From: Oceanobacter sp.
GTDB taxonomy: Bacteria; Pseudomonadota; Gammaproteobacteria; Pseudomonadales; Oceanobacteraceae
Assembly (NCBI GenBank): GCA_002733645.1
Contig: NVWL01000050.1
Coordinates: forward strand, 1-64,000
DNA: 64,000 bases
Direction of reading: 5' to 3'
Made by a program: the position numbers and the translations under genes. The notes beneath the pieces were generated by a model that had not been told where the DNA came from, searched no databases, and saw only the letters and a program-made list of their open reading frames with translations. Below are positions 44,358-54,869 of the stretch, in pieces (within the stretch, counting starts at the first letter, position 1; every line of letters begins with the position of its first letter).

Positions 44358-45354
44358 GCTCTTTTTTCCATTTCAGTTTCACGTTTTGTACCAGTTGCAA
44401 TGCCAGTTGATACGGATCGCCAACATAGGTAATTCGTCCTGTGCCAATCGCGCTTTCTGGCATAGACGAATTACCACAAGTATCCGGGGATTGCACCCAT
44501 AGTGGCTGCCCTTCAGGTACCGAGATAATGCTTTCGGCACCATCACTGCCCATACCACTAAATAATATACAGCCGAAGCGCGAACCTGCGTAACGCGCTA
44601 CTTTGTCAATTACACCGTCAATAGAGGGACCATAGGGCCCTTCCCACGCTTCGGTGTTTACACTTAAACAATTCATACCAGCAATATCAAAGGTATGAGC
44701 AACCGGGGATATCAGCACATCCCCTATATTTAATGACGCGCCGTGTTCAATATTCTTAAGTTTGTACGCACTGTGCCTGCCTACGGCCTGGCAAAGTGCC
44801 TGTTCAAATCTGGGATCAATATGCTGTGCATAAACAAAAGCTACCGGTAACCCCTCAGGCAGTGCATCCAAAAACTCTTTTACGGCTTCAGGGCCGCCAA
44901 GGGAGGCACCTAATACCCAAATCTGCAACGGCTCCGTACCGCTATATTCTCTGAACTCTCTCGGCAGAGGAATATCACGCCCGATTACTTTATCCGCAAT
45001 AGCATCTGTTACCGGCGCAGCAGGCGCAGGACTATGAGTTAAATCACGTAATTTTGTAAGTAGCTTTTTTTCCCAGCGCAAGAATGTGGTGCATGTCTTT
45101 TGTGGCGCTTCATCCATGCCGATTAAGACTGGGATATCACCATGCAGTAAGGTGTCTAGTTCATCATCAAAGTCGTCGTCATCATTGAGATTAACCAGCC
45201 AAACATCCGTATTGAGATCGGTCAGCTGCGCATTATCTACTCGCTGCGGCGACGTATTTAACACGACTTGAAAACCTAGACGCCGCAAAGTGTCATTTAA
45301 CACATGCTGCTGTAATAAATCACTGGTCAGTACCGCTACTCGAGGTGACGGCAC
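44350..45354 (-). CDS. chpB: CheB-type protein-glutamate methylesterase of the Chp system
   Basis: 334 residues. The C-terminal CheB methylesterase domain has the catalytic serine in LGASLGGPEAV, the histidine in YAQHIDPRF and the aspartate in FSGMGSDGAESI. The N-terminal ~130 residues are a receiver-like domain that appears degenerate (RVAVLTSDLLQQHV and WLVNLNDDDDF, without the usual DD...D...K pattern). It should remove methyl groups from PilJ, opposing PilK. GTG start immediately follows the chpA stop (TGAGTG). Confidence 0.9.
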   Translation of the reverse strand: MPSPRVAVLTSDLLQQHVLNDTLRRLGFQVVLNTSPQRVDNAQLTDLNTDVWLVNLNDDDDFDDELDTLLHGDIPVLIGMDEAPQKTCTTFLRWEKKLLTKLRDLTHSPAPAAPVTDAIADKVIGRDIPLPREFREYSGTEPLQIWVLGASLGGPEAVKEFLDALPEGLPVAFVYAQHIDPRFEQALCQAVGRHSAYKLKNIEHGASLNIGDVLISPVAHTFDIAGMNCLSVNTEAWEGPYGPSIDGVIDKVARYAGSRFGCILFSGMGSDGAESIISVPEGQPLWVQSPDTCGNSSMPESAIGTGRITYVGDPYQLALQLVQNVKLKWKKEHE

Positions 45355-48300
45355 TCAGTCTACCTCTTGCCCCAAGTAGTGATTAATATTTTCCAGCAAC
45401 GCATCTTCTTGGAATGGTTTACCCATGTAAGCATTCACCCCAATACTCATGGCACGTTCGCGGTGTTTATCCCCCGTACGAGACGTAATCATAATAATCG
45501 GCACGTCTTTTAAGCGCTCATCGTGACGCACCAGCGAAGCCACTTCAAAACCATCCATACGTGGCATTTCAATATCCAATAGCATCACATCTGGCTTGTG
45601 GTCTTGCAGCACTTCCATGGCGTGCATACCGTCTTTCGCGGTCAGCACTTCCATACCGTGACGCTCCAATAAACGGGTCGTTACTTTGCGCACCGTTACG
45701 GAGTCATCGACCACCATAACTTTCGGTAAACGCTTCTCTTGCTCATGACGAGCAACCGCCGCTTGATGATCCAGCGCGCGTGCTTGCTGATATTCAAGGC
45801 TGGTATGAGTACGAATCATGGCTGGCAAATCAAGAATAACAACAACACTACCATCACCAAGAATGGTGCCACCAGATATACCACGAACACCGGCAAATTG
45901 TGGCCCCAAACTCTTCACCACAATTTCGCGCGATCCCAGCAGGCTATCTACTTGCAACGCGAACGGTACTTGGCCACGAACGAGCAAGAGTGGCAGAGGC
46001 ATGTGCTGACCGGTGATTTTAGGATTAGAGTCATCATCCAGCATGGCACCGAGGTACCCTAGCTGGTAGTCACGACCGGCGTAATTAAACAGTCGCTCAG
46101 ATTCTGGCTGATCATATAGACGCTGCAATTCAGGCACTGAAGCGCGCACAATACCTTGAATGTTATTCAAAGGAACAGCGTATAAATCTTCACCAATACG
46201 TACCATGAGTGCGCGGTTAACCGATACGGTAAACGGCAAGCGTACTTCGAATTCAGTACCAACGCCACGTTCAGAACGGATCTCAACCGTGCCGCCCATC
46301 TGCTTTATTTCACTGCTAACGACATCCATTCCGACGCCACGCCCTGAAATCTGGGTAATCACTTCTGCGGTTGAAAAGCCTGGCTGAAGGATGCACTGCA
46401 TTATTTCGTAATCAGAAGGCTGCGCATCTTCAGCAATCAGGTCTCGTTCGCGTGCTTTTTTAAGCACAGCATCAAGGTTAATACCCCGACCGTCATCACG
46501 AAGGGTCAATACAACGTCACCGCCATCGCGACGGATATCAAGCTCGATATTGCCGGTCGCCGACTTGTCCGCCGCCACTCGCCCTTCCGTGTTTTCGATG
46601 CCGTGATCCACTGCATTTCGAACCATGTGCTCAAGCGGAGAGATCATGCGCTCTAAGATAGTACGATCCATCTCGCCGTCGGCGTTGTTAACTCGAAGAT
46701 CCACTTGCTTGTTCAGCTCTAGGCTGACTTGGCGAACAATACGACGTAAGCGCGGGACGAGGCGCTGGAAAGGCACCATTCGAGTCTTCATCAGACCTTC
46801 TTGAAGCTCGCTGTTCACTCGGCTTTGCTGCAGTAACAAGGTTTCAGCATCACGAGTCTTTTGCGCCAGTGTTTCTTTTAAGTCCTGCAAGTCAGAAGCT
46901 GATTCAACCAAGGCCCGTGACAGCTGCTGAATCGCCGAGTAACGGTCCATTTCTAGCGGATCGAATTCTTCATAGCTCGGGCCTTGTCGATCCTGACGGA
47001 ATAACACTTGAGCTTCAGTTTCTAGATCCAAACGACGAAGCTGATCTCGCAGACGATCAATCGTCTGATCCATATCACCTAACGTGTGTGAGAAATCACT
47101 AACCTGTTCTTCAAGACGCCCACGGCCAATCGCAGTTTCGCCCGCAAGGTTCACTAAGCTATCAAGCAAATCTGCAGAGACCTTAACCAGCTCTGTCGGT
47201 GCTTTACGTGATTGCGTTGATGCCGACGTTGATGCCGACGTTGAAGCCGACGTTGAAGCAGCCGGCGTTTGTACATTTCGTTCGGTAACGTTATTACTGC
47301 TGTTCAGCATGGCGACCGAGGTTTGAGATTCTTGCGTATCGCCTTCAACGGCGCTTTGATCAAGAGACGTTATCTCATCGTTCGGAGTATCTAACCTTGT
47401 GTCGCCATCGAGATCATCAGCAGCAGCAGATTCAGGTTCGCGAGCATCAACAACCAGCTCTTTTTCACCCAGTACTAAAACACCTTCGCTGCTTAGTAAG
47501 TTTTCAGCTTCATCAATCAGGCTTTGTAGTGTTTCCTGACGCTGGTTCAAATGCCCAAAAAACGCATCATCATAACGAGTATTACCTTCACGACTGATCG
47601 CCTTGAGAATGTCCGACTCAAAGTTGTGTGTGGTATCGCCAATACGCGATAAGCCAGCTAAGCGTGCGCCACCTTTGAGCGTGTGAAGCACTCGAAGTAT
47701 TTCATCCGGGGACACGCGTGATGCGGTATCGGTGCGCCAGCTGATAATCGCTTCGTCCAAGTTTTCCATCAGCTCGGCGGCTTCTTCTAAGAAGATGGTG
47801 ACGATTTCGCGATCACTTTCATCCGCTGACTCAGACTGAATTGGCGTAACGCGGCTTTCTGCCCCGGTATCTTGCTCTTCTAGTGAATGAGTTAACGGAA
47901 TCTTTGCTGCGGCCTTTAACTCCTCGATAAGCAAGTCGGCATCCGCCGGTGCATTACCGGTACGAACACTTTGAAGCTGCGATGCGAGATGATCATGAGA
48001 GCGCTGCAACAGAGGCATAGTCATTGCGTCTCGCTCTACCACACCATCATTCAGGCGTTCGTAGAGTGTTTCTATTTCATGACAAAGATCCGCAACCTCA
48101 GGCAATTCGGCCATGCGGGCGCCACCTTTCATGGTGTGCAATTCGCGCTGCAACTCTGCAACAGGAAGTAGATCGTCTGGAGAGCTTTCCCACTTTTGTA
48201 AAATAGATTCAATGGCTTCAGAAATCTCTTCAGCTTCTTCGAGGAATATATCGAGGATCATGTCGTCCTCTTGCTCCTCGATATCCGCCTGTTCTAGCTG

Positions 48301-51300
48301 TGAGGCTTCATCGCTAGGCATCCAAGACGTATCTGTACTATTGCTTACAGTATTACTTTCAGTCTCGCCTTCACTACTCTCCGACGAATCACTTGCAACA
48401 ATCTCGGTAGGTACATCGGCCAGAGTAATTTGATCTTCTTCATCTTGGGTAGCGGGTGCCTCATTAGTGGCCTGCTCGAAATTCCACTGACGTATGCTGT
48501 TAACTGTCTCAGTAACATCAGGCAGATCTTGGCCCGCCGCCAAGTAGTCCATCAAATTCAAAAGTTCTTCGTGCGCCTCAGAAGCGAACGCCACTAACTC
48601 TTCTTCAGGGTGCGCGGATACTCGACGAGCTGCCGCATAAAAATCATGCAGGGCATCCGCCATTTGCTGTACTGGCGCAAGCTCAACGCGCGCAGCGGCT
48701 TCTGACACACCAGCCAAGTCGCTGGTTAATGCATCTAAGACCTCAACGCGATCTTCATCACGCCACTTTTGTAACAGCTCATCGGCAAGGAGTAACGAGT
48801 CCATACCCGATGCCAAGAAAGTATTAATAGCTTCAGGAGTCGCCCCCACTGGCGCTTCACTATGGTGCAAATGCGCCAATTGGCTTTGTTCAATACCCTG
48901 TATACGCTCTAGGAGTGCATCCGCCTCAGATATTTCGGTGAGAGATTGCAGTTGATCCGACGTTAAATAACCACGCAATACGGCGGCACTGTGCTCTAGC
49001 AATTCAACCAACTCTGGGCTGTTTGGCTGCTGATAACCGCGTAATTCTTTAACCAGTTTTTCCAGTGGTGATGCAACATCTGCTAATGGCGTGATCGCCG
49101 CCATATGAGCACTGCCTTTAAGCGTGTGCAAAGCTCGTTGAACATCGTCGCTAATTTGATTGGTGTAAGAGCCTCCACGAGACTCTTCCACAAACCCATC
49201 AACCACCGATAAATGAGACTCAGCTTCGGCGATAAAAATATCCAACAAAGCCAAGCGATCATCGTCATCTTCATGATGCTCGTTAACGCCTTCGATCTGG
49301 ATACTGTCAGCAATTAATTCGTTGAGCTCCAATCCGGCAACATCTGACGCATCAAAATCCGTATTTTCGAACACGGCATTCAGTGCTTCACTGTCCTGTT
49401 CTAACTCAACGTTCTGGTCTAACTCAACGTTTTGCTCTCGTTCAGTGGACTCTGGGGCGTCTACTTCTTCAACGGTAACAACGTGAAGCGAATCATCCGC
49501 AGCGTTCAGTTCAAGAGACGGCAATGTTTCTGGAGTATTGCCATCCGCCAACGCCAATGCGTACTCTTCAAGCGGTTTTACCGCGATTGAGGCCGCACGT
49601 TGCTGACGAAAATCTTCCACTAAACCGGGCAACTGCTCATTAATAAGATCAACAAACGTGACGAGTTCAGGAGATACATCAATCGTATTATCCAGCACGC
49701 GATTGAACATATTTTCAACCGCCCAAGCCAACTCACTCACATCCCCAGCACGTACCATTCGCCCGCTGCCCTTGAGGGTGTGGTATGAACGACGTACCGT
49801 GGTTAAGGCATCCATATCTGAATGATCGGCGTTGTATTTAGGCCAGTACTCATTCAGCGTTTCAATGACTTCATCCGCTTCTTCGAGGAAGACTTCGATA
49901 ATTTCATCATCAATGAGCTCATCATCTTCATCGACCTCAATCACACTATCGACATGGGCAGACGCTAACGTATTGCTACTGTCTTCTTCGTTGACTTCAA
50001 GTTCGGGCAGTTCAGCATCATTGACCTCAGACGAAAGGCCCAGTGCGTCAGTAAAACTCGTAATAGCAACAGACTTATCGCCAAACTCACCCTGCAACTC
50101 TTCAGGCAAATCATCATTCATGCCGCTGTCGGAATCGGTCGCGATACTGCACAACTGCATCAATTTGGCGAGGGTCTCTTCAACACGCTCTAGCAGTGCA
50201 GTATCTGTATTACGAGCTTGATCCGAGTAACGTTCAAGGTAGTATTCAATACCGCTCAATACTTCCGCGACCATATCCATCACACCCCACTCAGGAGCAG
50301 GACGATCAGACAATAATGCCTGATGAATAAAGCTAGATAAGTCGGCCAACAAATGTGCCACTCGAGGCAGCGGCACCATATTCAACGACCCCTCAATGCT
50401 ATGCAGCATTTCAGGAACACCCTCTAACTTATCTGTTGACCACTGATGCGCCATATACGCAACAACAGAATCTTTGACTTGTTCAAGTACGTTACGAGCT
50501 TCACGAAGTACGGCATGCTGTGCATCAGACATCGCACTGTCGGTCGCGTTACGGCTCATATCGCCGTCGCGTAACATGCCATTCAGCGTCGCTTCGACAT
50601 AAAGCAATGCACCGGCAACATCTAATAAGTCGCTGTCATCGGCCTGACCAGATTCGATCATAGACACCAATGTGCTTTCTTGTTCTTGCATCACTTTACG
50701 CGGCATCCCAAGGCCTAGCATACCCATAGTATCGGCAATTTGGCGCAAGGTTAGGCGAGCACTTTCTAGCGCAGGTTCACGCTCTTGAGAACCTCGAACA
50801 ATCTGATCAAGGTCATCTTTAACGGTGGAAATTTCTTCAATCAAGGCAGCCAAGGCACTGCCAATGGCGTCAGAACCCGCACTCATCGCACTGCTATCAA
50901 CGTCCATGTCTTCAGCACTTGGCAGAGCTTCAGCAAGACGGAAACGTTTTTGAACCAAACGAATGGCTTCACCACGCGCTTCTGTTCGAGCAACGTAAAA
51001 CAATAAATTTTTCAGTAACTGATCAGCCGGAGGACGATTAATTACCGCCACGCCTTTATCCAAATCTTGTTTCAATAACTGATCAAGTTGGCGCAGCAAT
51101 ACCTTAGCACTCTTAGGTAAAGCGTCCTGCTTCATAAGCCATTCGCTGAACGCCAACGCAGGCAGCCAAATAATCCCCTGAGGCGTACCGCCCATGGTTT
51201 TATTCAAGCGTGCAAACAGTTTATTGATGTAATGTTTGGCTAACTCAGGTTCTTTATCTTGTAGCAACTGTAGCGTTGCCGCCTGCAGCATCTGACGTGT

Positions 51301-51798
51301 TTTTCGCAACCACTGAGAAAAATTAGCCTGAGTAAATTGATTTTTTTGAATACCAGAAAGCGGCGTATTGTGTTCAATATGCGGCGTAAACAATGACGTC
51401 TCAGAAAGAAAATTCTCTCCTCGAGTTGAGCGAAGCTCATTCAAAATAGGCAGTAAAACAACCGGTAAATCACGGCGTCCAACTTTTACGTGCTCAAGAT
51501 AATGCGGCAGCTGAATAATCGCCTGCATTAACACTTCAAGTCCGTCTTGCTCACTCGCAAGCTGCCCTTCGGTCAAGGCTAGAGCGACTGCTTCCATCTC
51601 TTCAGCGAGCAAGGCTGCGCCATAGAATTCCACCATCTGCAGAGTGCCATGCACCTGATGGAGGTAACTCAGACAGAATCTCAGTCGGCTTCTATCTTGG
51701 GGATGCTCGACATAGGCCTCCAGCGATTGCTGTGCCTGTAGCAAAGTTTCTTTGATTTCCCCTTTCACCCATTCCAGAGCGATATAGTCCTGACTCAT
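45355..51798 (-). CDS. chpA: Giant CheA-type histidine kinase of the Pil-Chp system
   Basis: 2147-residue hybrid kinase controlling type IV pilus motility. Four canonical Hpt domains carry phosphorylatable histidines H673, H891, H1221 and H1372, each in HTLKG or HTMKG. N-terminal Hpt-like regions are degenerate (LHQVHG near residue 47 and LHSIEG near 465, where the lysine is lost). The C-terminal part has the dimerisation helices, the HATPase (LEHMVRNAVDHGIEN, DDGRGI, GRGVGMDVV), a CheW domain and a receiver (VVDDSVTVRK, MLLDIEMPRMDG, ITSRTGDK). P. aeruginosa ChpA has 2472 residues and more Xpt domains. The linkers are acidic and repeat-bearing. It overlaps pilK by 4 bp. Confidence 0.95.
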   Translation of the reverse strand: MSQDYIALEWVKGEIKETLLQAQQSLEAYVEHPQDRSRLRFCLSYLHQVHGTLQMVEFYGAALLAEEMEAVALALTEGQLASEQDGLEVLMQAIIQLPHYLEHVKVGRRDLPVVLLPILNELRSTRGENFLSETSLFTPHIEHNTPLSGIQKNQFTQANFSQWLRKTRQMLQAATLQLLQDKEPELAKHYINKLFARLNKTMGGTPQGIIWLPALAFSEWLMKQDALPKSAKVLLRQLDQLLKQDLDKGVAVINRPPADQLLKNLLFYVARTEARGEAIRLVQKRFRLAEALPSAEDMDVDSSAMSAGSDAIGSALAALIEEISTVKDDLDQIVRGSQEREPALESARLTLRQIADTMGMLGLGMPRKVMQEQESTLVSMIESGQADDSDLLDVAGALLYVEATLNGMLRDGDMSRNATDSAMSDAQHAVLREARNVLEQVKDSVVAYMAHQWSTDKLEGVPEMLHSIEGSLNMVPLPRVAHLLADLSSFIHQALLSDRPAPEWGVMDMVAEVLSGIEYYLERYSDQARNTDTALLERVEETLAKLMQLCSIATDSDSGMNDDLPEELQGEFGDKSVAITSFTDALGLSSEVNDAELPELEVNEEDSSNTLASAHVDSVIEVDEDDELIDDEIIEVFLEEADEVIETLNEYWPKYNADHSDMDALTTVRRSYHTLKGSGRMVRAGDVSELAWAVENMFNRVLDNTIDVSPELVTFVDLINEQLPGLVEDFRQQRAASIAVKPLEEYALALADGNTPETLPSLELNAADDSLHVVTVEEVDAPESTEREQNVELDQNVELEQDSEALNAVFENTDFDASDVAGLELNELIADSIQIEGVNEHHEDDDDRLALLDIFIAEAESHLSVVDGFVEESRGGSYTNQISDDVQRALHTLKGSAHMAAITPLADVASPLEKLVKELRGYQQPNSPELVELLEHSAAVLRGYLTSDQLQSLTEISEADALLERIQGIEQSQLAHLHHSEAPVGATPEAINTFLASGMDSLLLADELLQKWRDEDRVEVLDALTSDLAGVSEAAARVELAPVQQMADALHDFYAAARRVSAHPEEELVAFASEAHEELLNLMDYLAAGQDLPDVTETVNSIRQWNFEQATNEAPATQDEEDQITLADVPTEIVASDSSESSEGETESNTVSNSTDTSWMPSDEASQLEQADIEEQEDDMILDIFLEEAEEISEAIESILQKWESSPDDLLPVAELQRELHTMKGGARMAELPEVADLCHEIETLYERLNDGVVERDAMTMPLLQRSHDHLASQLQSVRTGNAPADADLLIEELKAAAKIPLTHSLEEQDTGAESRVTPIQSESADESDREIVTIFLEEAAELMENLDEAIISWRTDTASRVSPDEILRVLHTLKGGARLAGLSRIGDTTHNFESDILKAISREGNTRYDDAFFGHLNQRQETLQSLIDEAENLLSSEGVLVLGEKELVVDAREPESAAADDLDGDTRLDTPNDEITSLDQSAVEGDTQESQTSVAMLNSSNNVTERNVQTPAASTSASTSASTSASTQSRKAPTELVKVSADLLDSLVNLAGETAIGRGRLEEQVSDFSHTLGDMDQTIDRLRDQLRRLDLETEAQVLFRQDRQGPSYEEFDPLEMDRYSAIQQLSRALVESASDLQDLKETLAQKTRDAETLLLQQSRVNSELQEGLMKTRMVPFQRLVPRLRRIVRQVSLELNKQVDLRVNNADGEMDRTILERMISPLEHMVRNAVDHGIENTEGRVAADKSATGNIELDIRRDGGDVVLTLRDDGRGINLDAVLKKARERDLIAEDAQPSDYEIMQCILQPGFSTAEVITQISGRGVGMDVVSSEIKQMGGTVEIRSERGVGTEFEVRLPFTVSVNRALMVRIGEDLYAVPLNNIQGIVRASVPELQRLYDQPESERLFNYAGRDYQLGYLGAMLDDDSNPKITGQHMPLPLLLVRGQVPFALQVDSLLGSREIVVKSLGPQFAGVRGISGGTILGDGSVVVILDLPAMIRTHTSLEYQQARALDHQAAVARHEQEKRLPKVMVVDDSVTVRKVTTRLLERHGMEVLTAKDGMHAMEVLQDHKPDVMLLDIEMPRMDGFEVASLVRHDERLKDVPIIMITSRTGDKHRERAMSIGVNAYMGKPFQEDALLENINHYLGQEVD
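47216..47263. repeat. 12-bp tandem repeat in the chpA linker
   Basis: GTTGATGCCGAC (two copies), GTTGAAGCCGAC and a degenerate GTTGAAGCAGCC encode, on the minus strand, a Ser/Thr/Ala linker (repeating A-S-T-S) just before the kinase dimerisation helices. The unit length keeps the frame, so linker length could vary between strains. Confidence 0.88.
49400..49435. repeat. 18-bp duplication in a chpA interdomain linker
   Basis: Two adjacent copies of TCTAACTCAACGTTCTGG (second copy ends TTTTGC) encode the repeated Asn-Val-Glu-Leu-Asp/Glu-Gln in an acidic linker between Hpt domains. Confidence 0.8.
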
Positions 51799-52685
51799 CG
51801 CCTTGTACTCTCCCCTGACGACGTGGATTGCTTACGTACAAAAGCAGTTACTTGACCACTATGTACCGGCTCTAATAACGGATGTTTCCAGTCGACCATT
51901 TCTCCCAAGCCCAAAACCAAAAGGCCACCAGGAGCAAGTCGTTGCGCCAAGGCGTCGAGGATTTCACGACGACGCCAACGACGAAAATAAATTAATACGT
52001 TCTGGCAAAATATAATGTGCTGCGATTGCAACGGGCTGTTCTTCAAGTTCAGAACATTCACCTGACTAAAGCAGCAACGCTTACGTATTTTGCTCGACAC
52101 TTCCAGCTGCTGTGACGATAACGGCTGAACGGCCCAACTATGAAACTTAATAGGAATGCGCTCTAGCGCACGTAACGGATAACGACCGCTGCGGGCTTTG
52201 CGCAAAACGATGGTAGAAATATCAGTACCCGTGACTGAATAACTCATCCCTAACGAACCGAGCATTTGCTCAGCAATCATCGCCAGCGTGTAAGGTTCTT
52301 CACCCGATGCGCAACCGACACTCCAAATTTCAAGCGACTCATCATGTTCAATTAATGATGACGTGATGCCGCGAATAAACTCTTCAACAAATGACAAGGC
52401 ATCAGGGTCACGAAAAAACCGTGTTTCCTGAACTGTCAGTCGGTCCACTAATGTGGACCATTCAATAGCGCCACTAGGGCCTTGAGTCACCTGTTGAAAG
52501 TACTCACTATAATCGCGTAAGCCCAGTTCCAACATGCGTAAACCAAGACTCGTTTGCAAAAAAGAGCGACGCTGTATTGGCATATACATACCCGTACGCT
52601 CCTCCAACAAACCCTGCCAACGCGTGAATTGAACATCGTCCAATTCAGGAACAGTACTTAGGCCATTACGAATAGATTGACTCAT
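51795..52685 (-). CDS. pilK: CheR-type methyltransferase of the Pil-Chp system
   Basis: 296 residues. Methylates the PilJ receptor using SAM. The N-terminal helical domain includes GLRMLELGLRDYSEYFQ. The methyltransferase part has LTVQETRFFRDPDAL, the SAM motif IWSVGCASGEEPYTLAMI, VTGTDIS, and QNVLIYFRRWRRREIL (the CheR C-terminal block). The gene lies between pilJ (28 bp upstream) and chpA (4-bp overlap), the P. aeruginosa order. Confidence 0.93.
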   Translation of the reverse strand: MSQSIRNGLSTVPELDDVQFTRWQGLLEERTGMYMPIQRRSFLQTSLGLRMLELGLRDYSEYFQQVTQGPSGAIEWSTLVDRLTVQETRFFRDPDALSFVEEFIRGITSSLIEHDESLEIWSVGCASGEEPYTLAMIAEQMLGSLGMSYSVTGTDISTIVLRKARSGRYPLRALERIPIKFHSWAVQPLSSQQLEVSSKIRKRCCFSQVNVLNLKNSPLQSQHIIFCQNVLIYFRRWRRREILDALAQRLAPGGLLVLGLGEMVDWKHPLLEPVHSGQVTAFVRKQSTSSGESTRR

Positions 52686-52713
52686 AGCTCAACCCAACAA
52701 GGGTCGACGCGCT

Positions 52714-54792
52714 TCAGAGCGCGTCCTGCTCGTCGTCGATTCCAGAATGAACAGACATAAGGCCCGACTCTGGCAGTTTAAAGCCAGCAACAGACTCACG
52801 AAGCATGTTCGCCATTTCTGCCAAGTTACCAATCGATTTCGCCGTCGCCGTGGTACCGGCAGACGTTTGCGATGTAATCTCTTGAATAACGTTCATCGTG
52901 TTAGAAATATGACCCGCAGACGATGCCTGCTGACGCGCCGCGTTCGAGATGTTCTGAATCAATTCAGCCAAGTTGTTCGATACGCTCTCAATCTCTTCCA
53001 GAGCAACACCAGCGTCTTGCGCTAGGCGAGCACCACGTACCACTTCCGTGGTCGTTTGTTCCATTGAGATAACCGCTTCATTGGTATCATTCTGAATCGT
53101 TTTAACCAGCGCTTCGATCTGCTTGGTTGCTGCTGCAGAACGTTCTGCCAAACGCTGTACTTCGTCCGCAACAACCGCGAAGCCTCGACCAGCGTCACCC
53201 GCCATCGATGCCTGAATCGCAGCGTTCAAAGAAAGAATGTTAGTTTGGTCGGCAATATCGGTAATCAAAGAAATGATGTCACCAATTTCCTGCGAGGATT
53301 CACCCAAACGTTTAATACGCTTAGAAGTTTCTTGAATCTGCTCACGGATATTATCCATACCACTGATGGTTGACTGTACAACCTCAGAACCTTTATTAGC
53401 GATCGCAACCGATCGCTCAGCAACCGCCGACGATTCAGAAGCGTTTGCCGATACTTGGTCAATCGACACCGCCATTTCGTTAATTGCAGCAGATGCCCCG
53501 GCGATTTCTTGCGCTTGGTGCTCAGACGCTTCAGCAAGATGCATCGCTGTTGCCTGAGTTTCTTGAGCGGCCGACGATACTTGAACTGCCGTATCGTTAA
53601 TCGAGGATACCAAGACGCGCATCTGGTCGATGGCGAAGTTGATTGCGTCTGCAATCGCCCCCGTAAAGTCTTCGGTTACCGTTGCCGAGGCCGTCAAGTC
53701 ACCATCAGCAAGGTCAGCAATTTCATCAAGTAAACGTAAAATCGCGACTTGGTTTTGCTCGTTAGTATCACGAGTGTCTTTTTCACGATCTTGCGCTTCT
53801 TCTTCACGGCGACGAGTTTCAGATAAAGATTTATTACCCAAAACTATCAAAAGTAGTAAAGCAAGTGCCGCACAGGCGTAACCGACATACTGATACAAGT
53901 TACGCTGTTCAGCGTTTTCTTGAATGTTGTTGGTTAAGTTCGATGCCTGCTCAAGCAAGATACGAGAATTTTGAAAGATATTGTCTGACGCTTCACGCAC
54001 TTGGAAAAGTTCTGGTGAGGTTTCAAGAATTTCATCCACCGACCCCGATACGAATTCAAACAGTTCAGCAACTTCGGCAAGGGCGTATACTGCTTCTTCG
54101 TTGGTGACCTGAGAAATATTCATGGCGATGTTGCCCTGAATCATGCCATCAAGTACTCGACCAAATAGGGAAGCATCACGACCAAACGCATCCGCCGCCA
54201 TCACCGCATCATCACCACCCGCCAGCACTTTGTTTACCGAGCGCACGATACGTTCCGCTAACCAAGACTGACGCTGTGCAACTGCAACTTGCTCTGCTGG
54301 CGCACCGCTTTCAAGTAAAATATCAACGATTTCGTCGTATTCGACCTGGAGCTGCGGAATTGTTTCCGCAAGCAATGCCGCTACCTCGTGAACAGAGAGA
54401 ATGATTTCTTCAGAACGTACAATCTGATCCGCATCAGCTTTCACAGCAGACCATGTTGCTTGAACACCAGAATCCTGAGCGGCATCCGCAGACGATAAAT
54501 CTAGCTCTTCACTGCCTGATAGCAGATATCCCCAACGCATATCAAAATTATCACGCGCCTCACGCAACTGCCCGAATGCGTCAGGCTTACCACCCGCCGC
54601 CTCCACAGCATTCTTTGCCAGTTCCTGAGACAAAACGCGTAACTCACCCGCGTGTTCAATATGGTTCTCATCCTTATTAGCTAGGAGGTTGACCCAGATT
54701 GTGATCCCGATAAACGCTAGAAGAAAAGCAAACATAAACCCTAAGAGGGCGATATTGCTCCCTTCATTTGCTTTTACTGTATTTTCACTCAT
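52714..54792 (-). CDS. pilJ: Type IV pilus chemoreceptor PilJ
   Basis: Start set at ATG 54792 (GGAG 8 nt upstream), giving 692 residues; PAO1 PilJ has 682. A transmembrane helix (about residues 17-38) is followed by a large periplasmic domain with PilJ-type helical modules (about 40-305), a second helix (about 310-330), a HAMP domain and the receptor hairpin with [38 protein letters not shown]. It senses surface contact and pilin status and signals to ChpA through PilI/ChpC. Confidence 0.94.
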   Translation of the reverse strand: MSENTVKANEGSNIALLGFMFAFLLAFIGITIWVNLLANKDENHIEHAGELRVLSQELAKNAVEAAGGKPDAFGQLREARDNFDMRWGYLLSGSEELDLSSADAAQDSGVQATWSAVKADADQIVRSEEIILSVHEVAALLAETIPQLQVEYDEIVDILLESGAPAEQVAVAQRQSWLAERIVRSVNKVLAGGDDAVMAADAFGRDASLFGRVLDGMIQGNIAMNISQVTNEEAVYALAEVAELFEFVSGSVDEILETSPELFQVREASDNIFQNSRILLEQASNLTNNIQENAEQRNLYQYVGYACAALALLLLIVLGNKSLSETRRREEEAQDREKDTRDTNEQNQVAILRLLDEIADLADGDLTASATVTEDFTGAIADAINFAIDQMRVLVSSINDTAVQVSSAAQETQATAMHLAEASEHQAQEIAGASAAINEMAVSIDQVSANASESSAVAERSVAIANKGSEVVQSTISGMDNIREQIQETSKRIKRLGESSQEIGDIISLITDIADQTNILSLNAAIQASMAGDAGRGFAVVADEVQRLAERSAAATKQIEALVKTIQNDTNEAVISMEQTTTEVVRGARLAQDAGVALEEIESVSNNLAELIQNISNAARQQASSAGHISNTMNVIQEITSQTSAGTTATAKSIGNLAEMANMLRESVAGFKLPESGLMSVHSGIDDEQDAL

Positions 54793-54869
54793 GCCGTCTT
54801 CTCCAACTCGCTGCATGCTGTATGGCCCGAAATTCAGACCAAAGAATTGTTATTATTTTCTTTGCCGCT

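Noticed and set aside
47084-47326. Plus-strand frame encoding an Asp-Val-Asp-Ala repeat protein
   Set aside because: It is the antisense shadow of the A-S-T-S repeat in chpA; the repeat is fully explained by the coding strand.
49832-50221. Plus-strand Ser-rich frame of 129 codons
   Set aside because: Antisense to acidic linker codons of chpA, where GAA/GAT repeats read as Ser/Ile-rich in reverse. No start signal.
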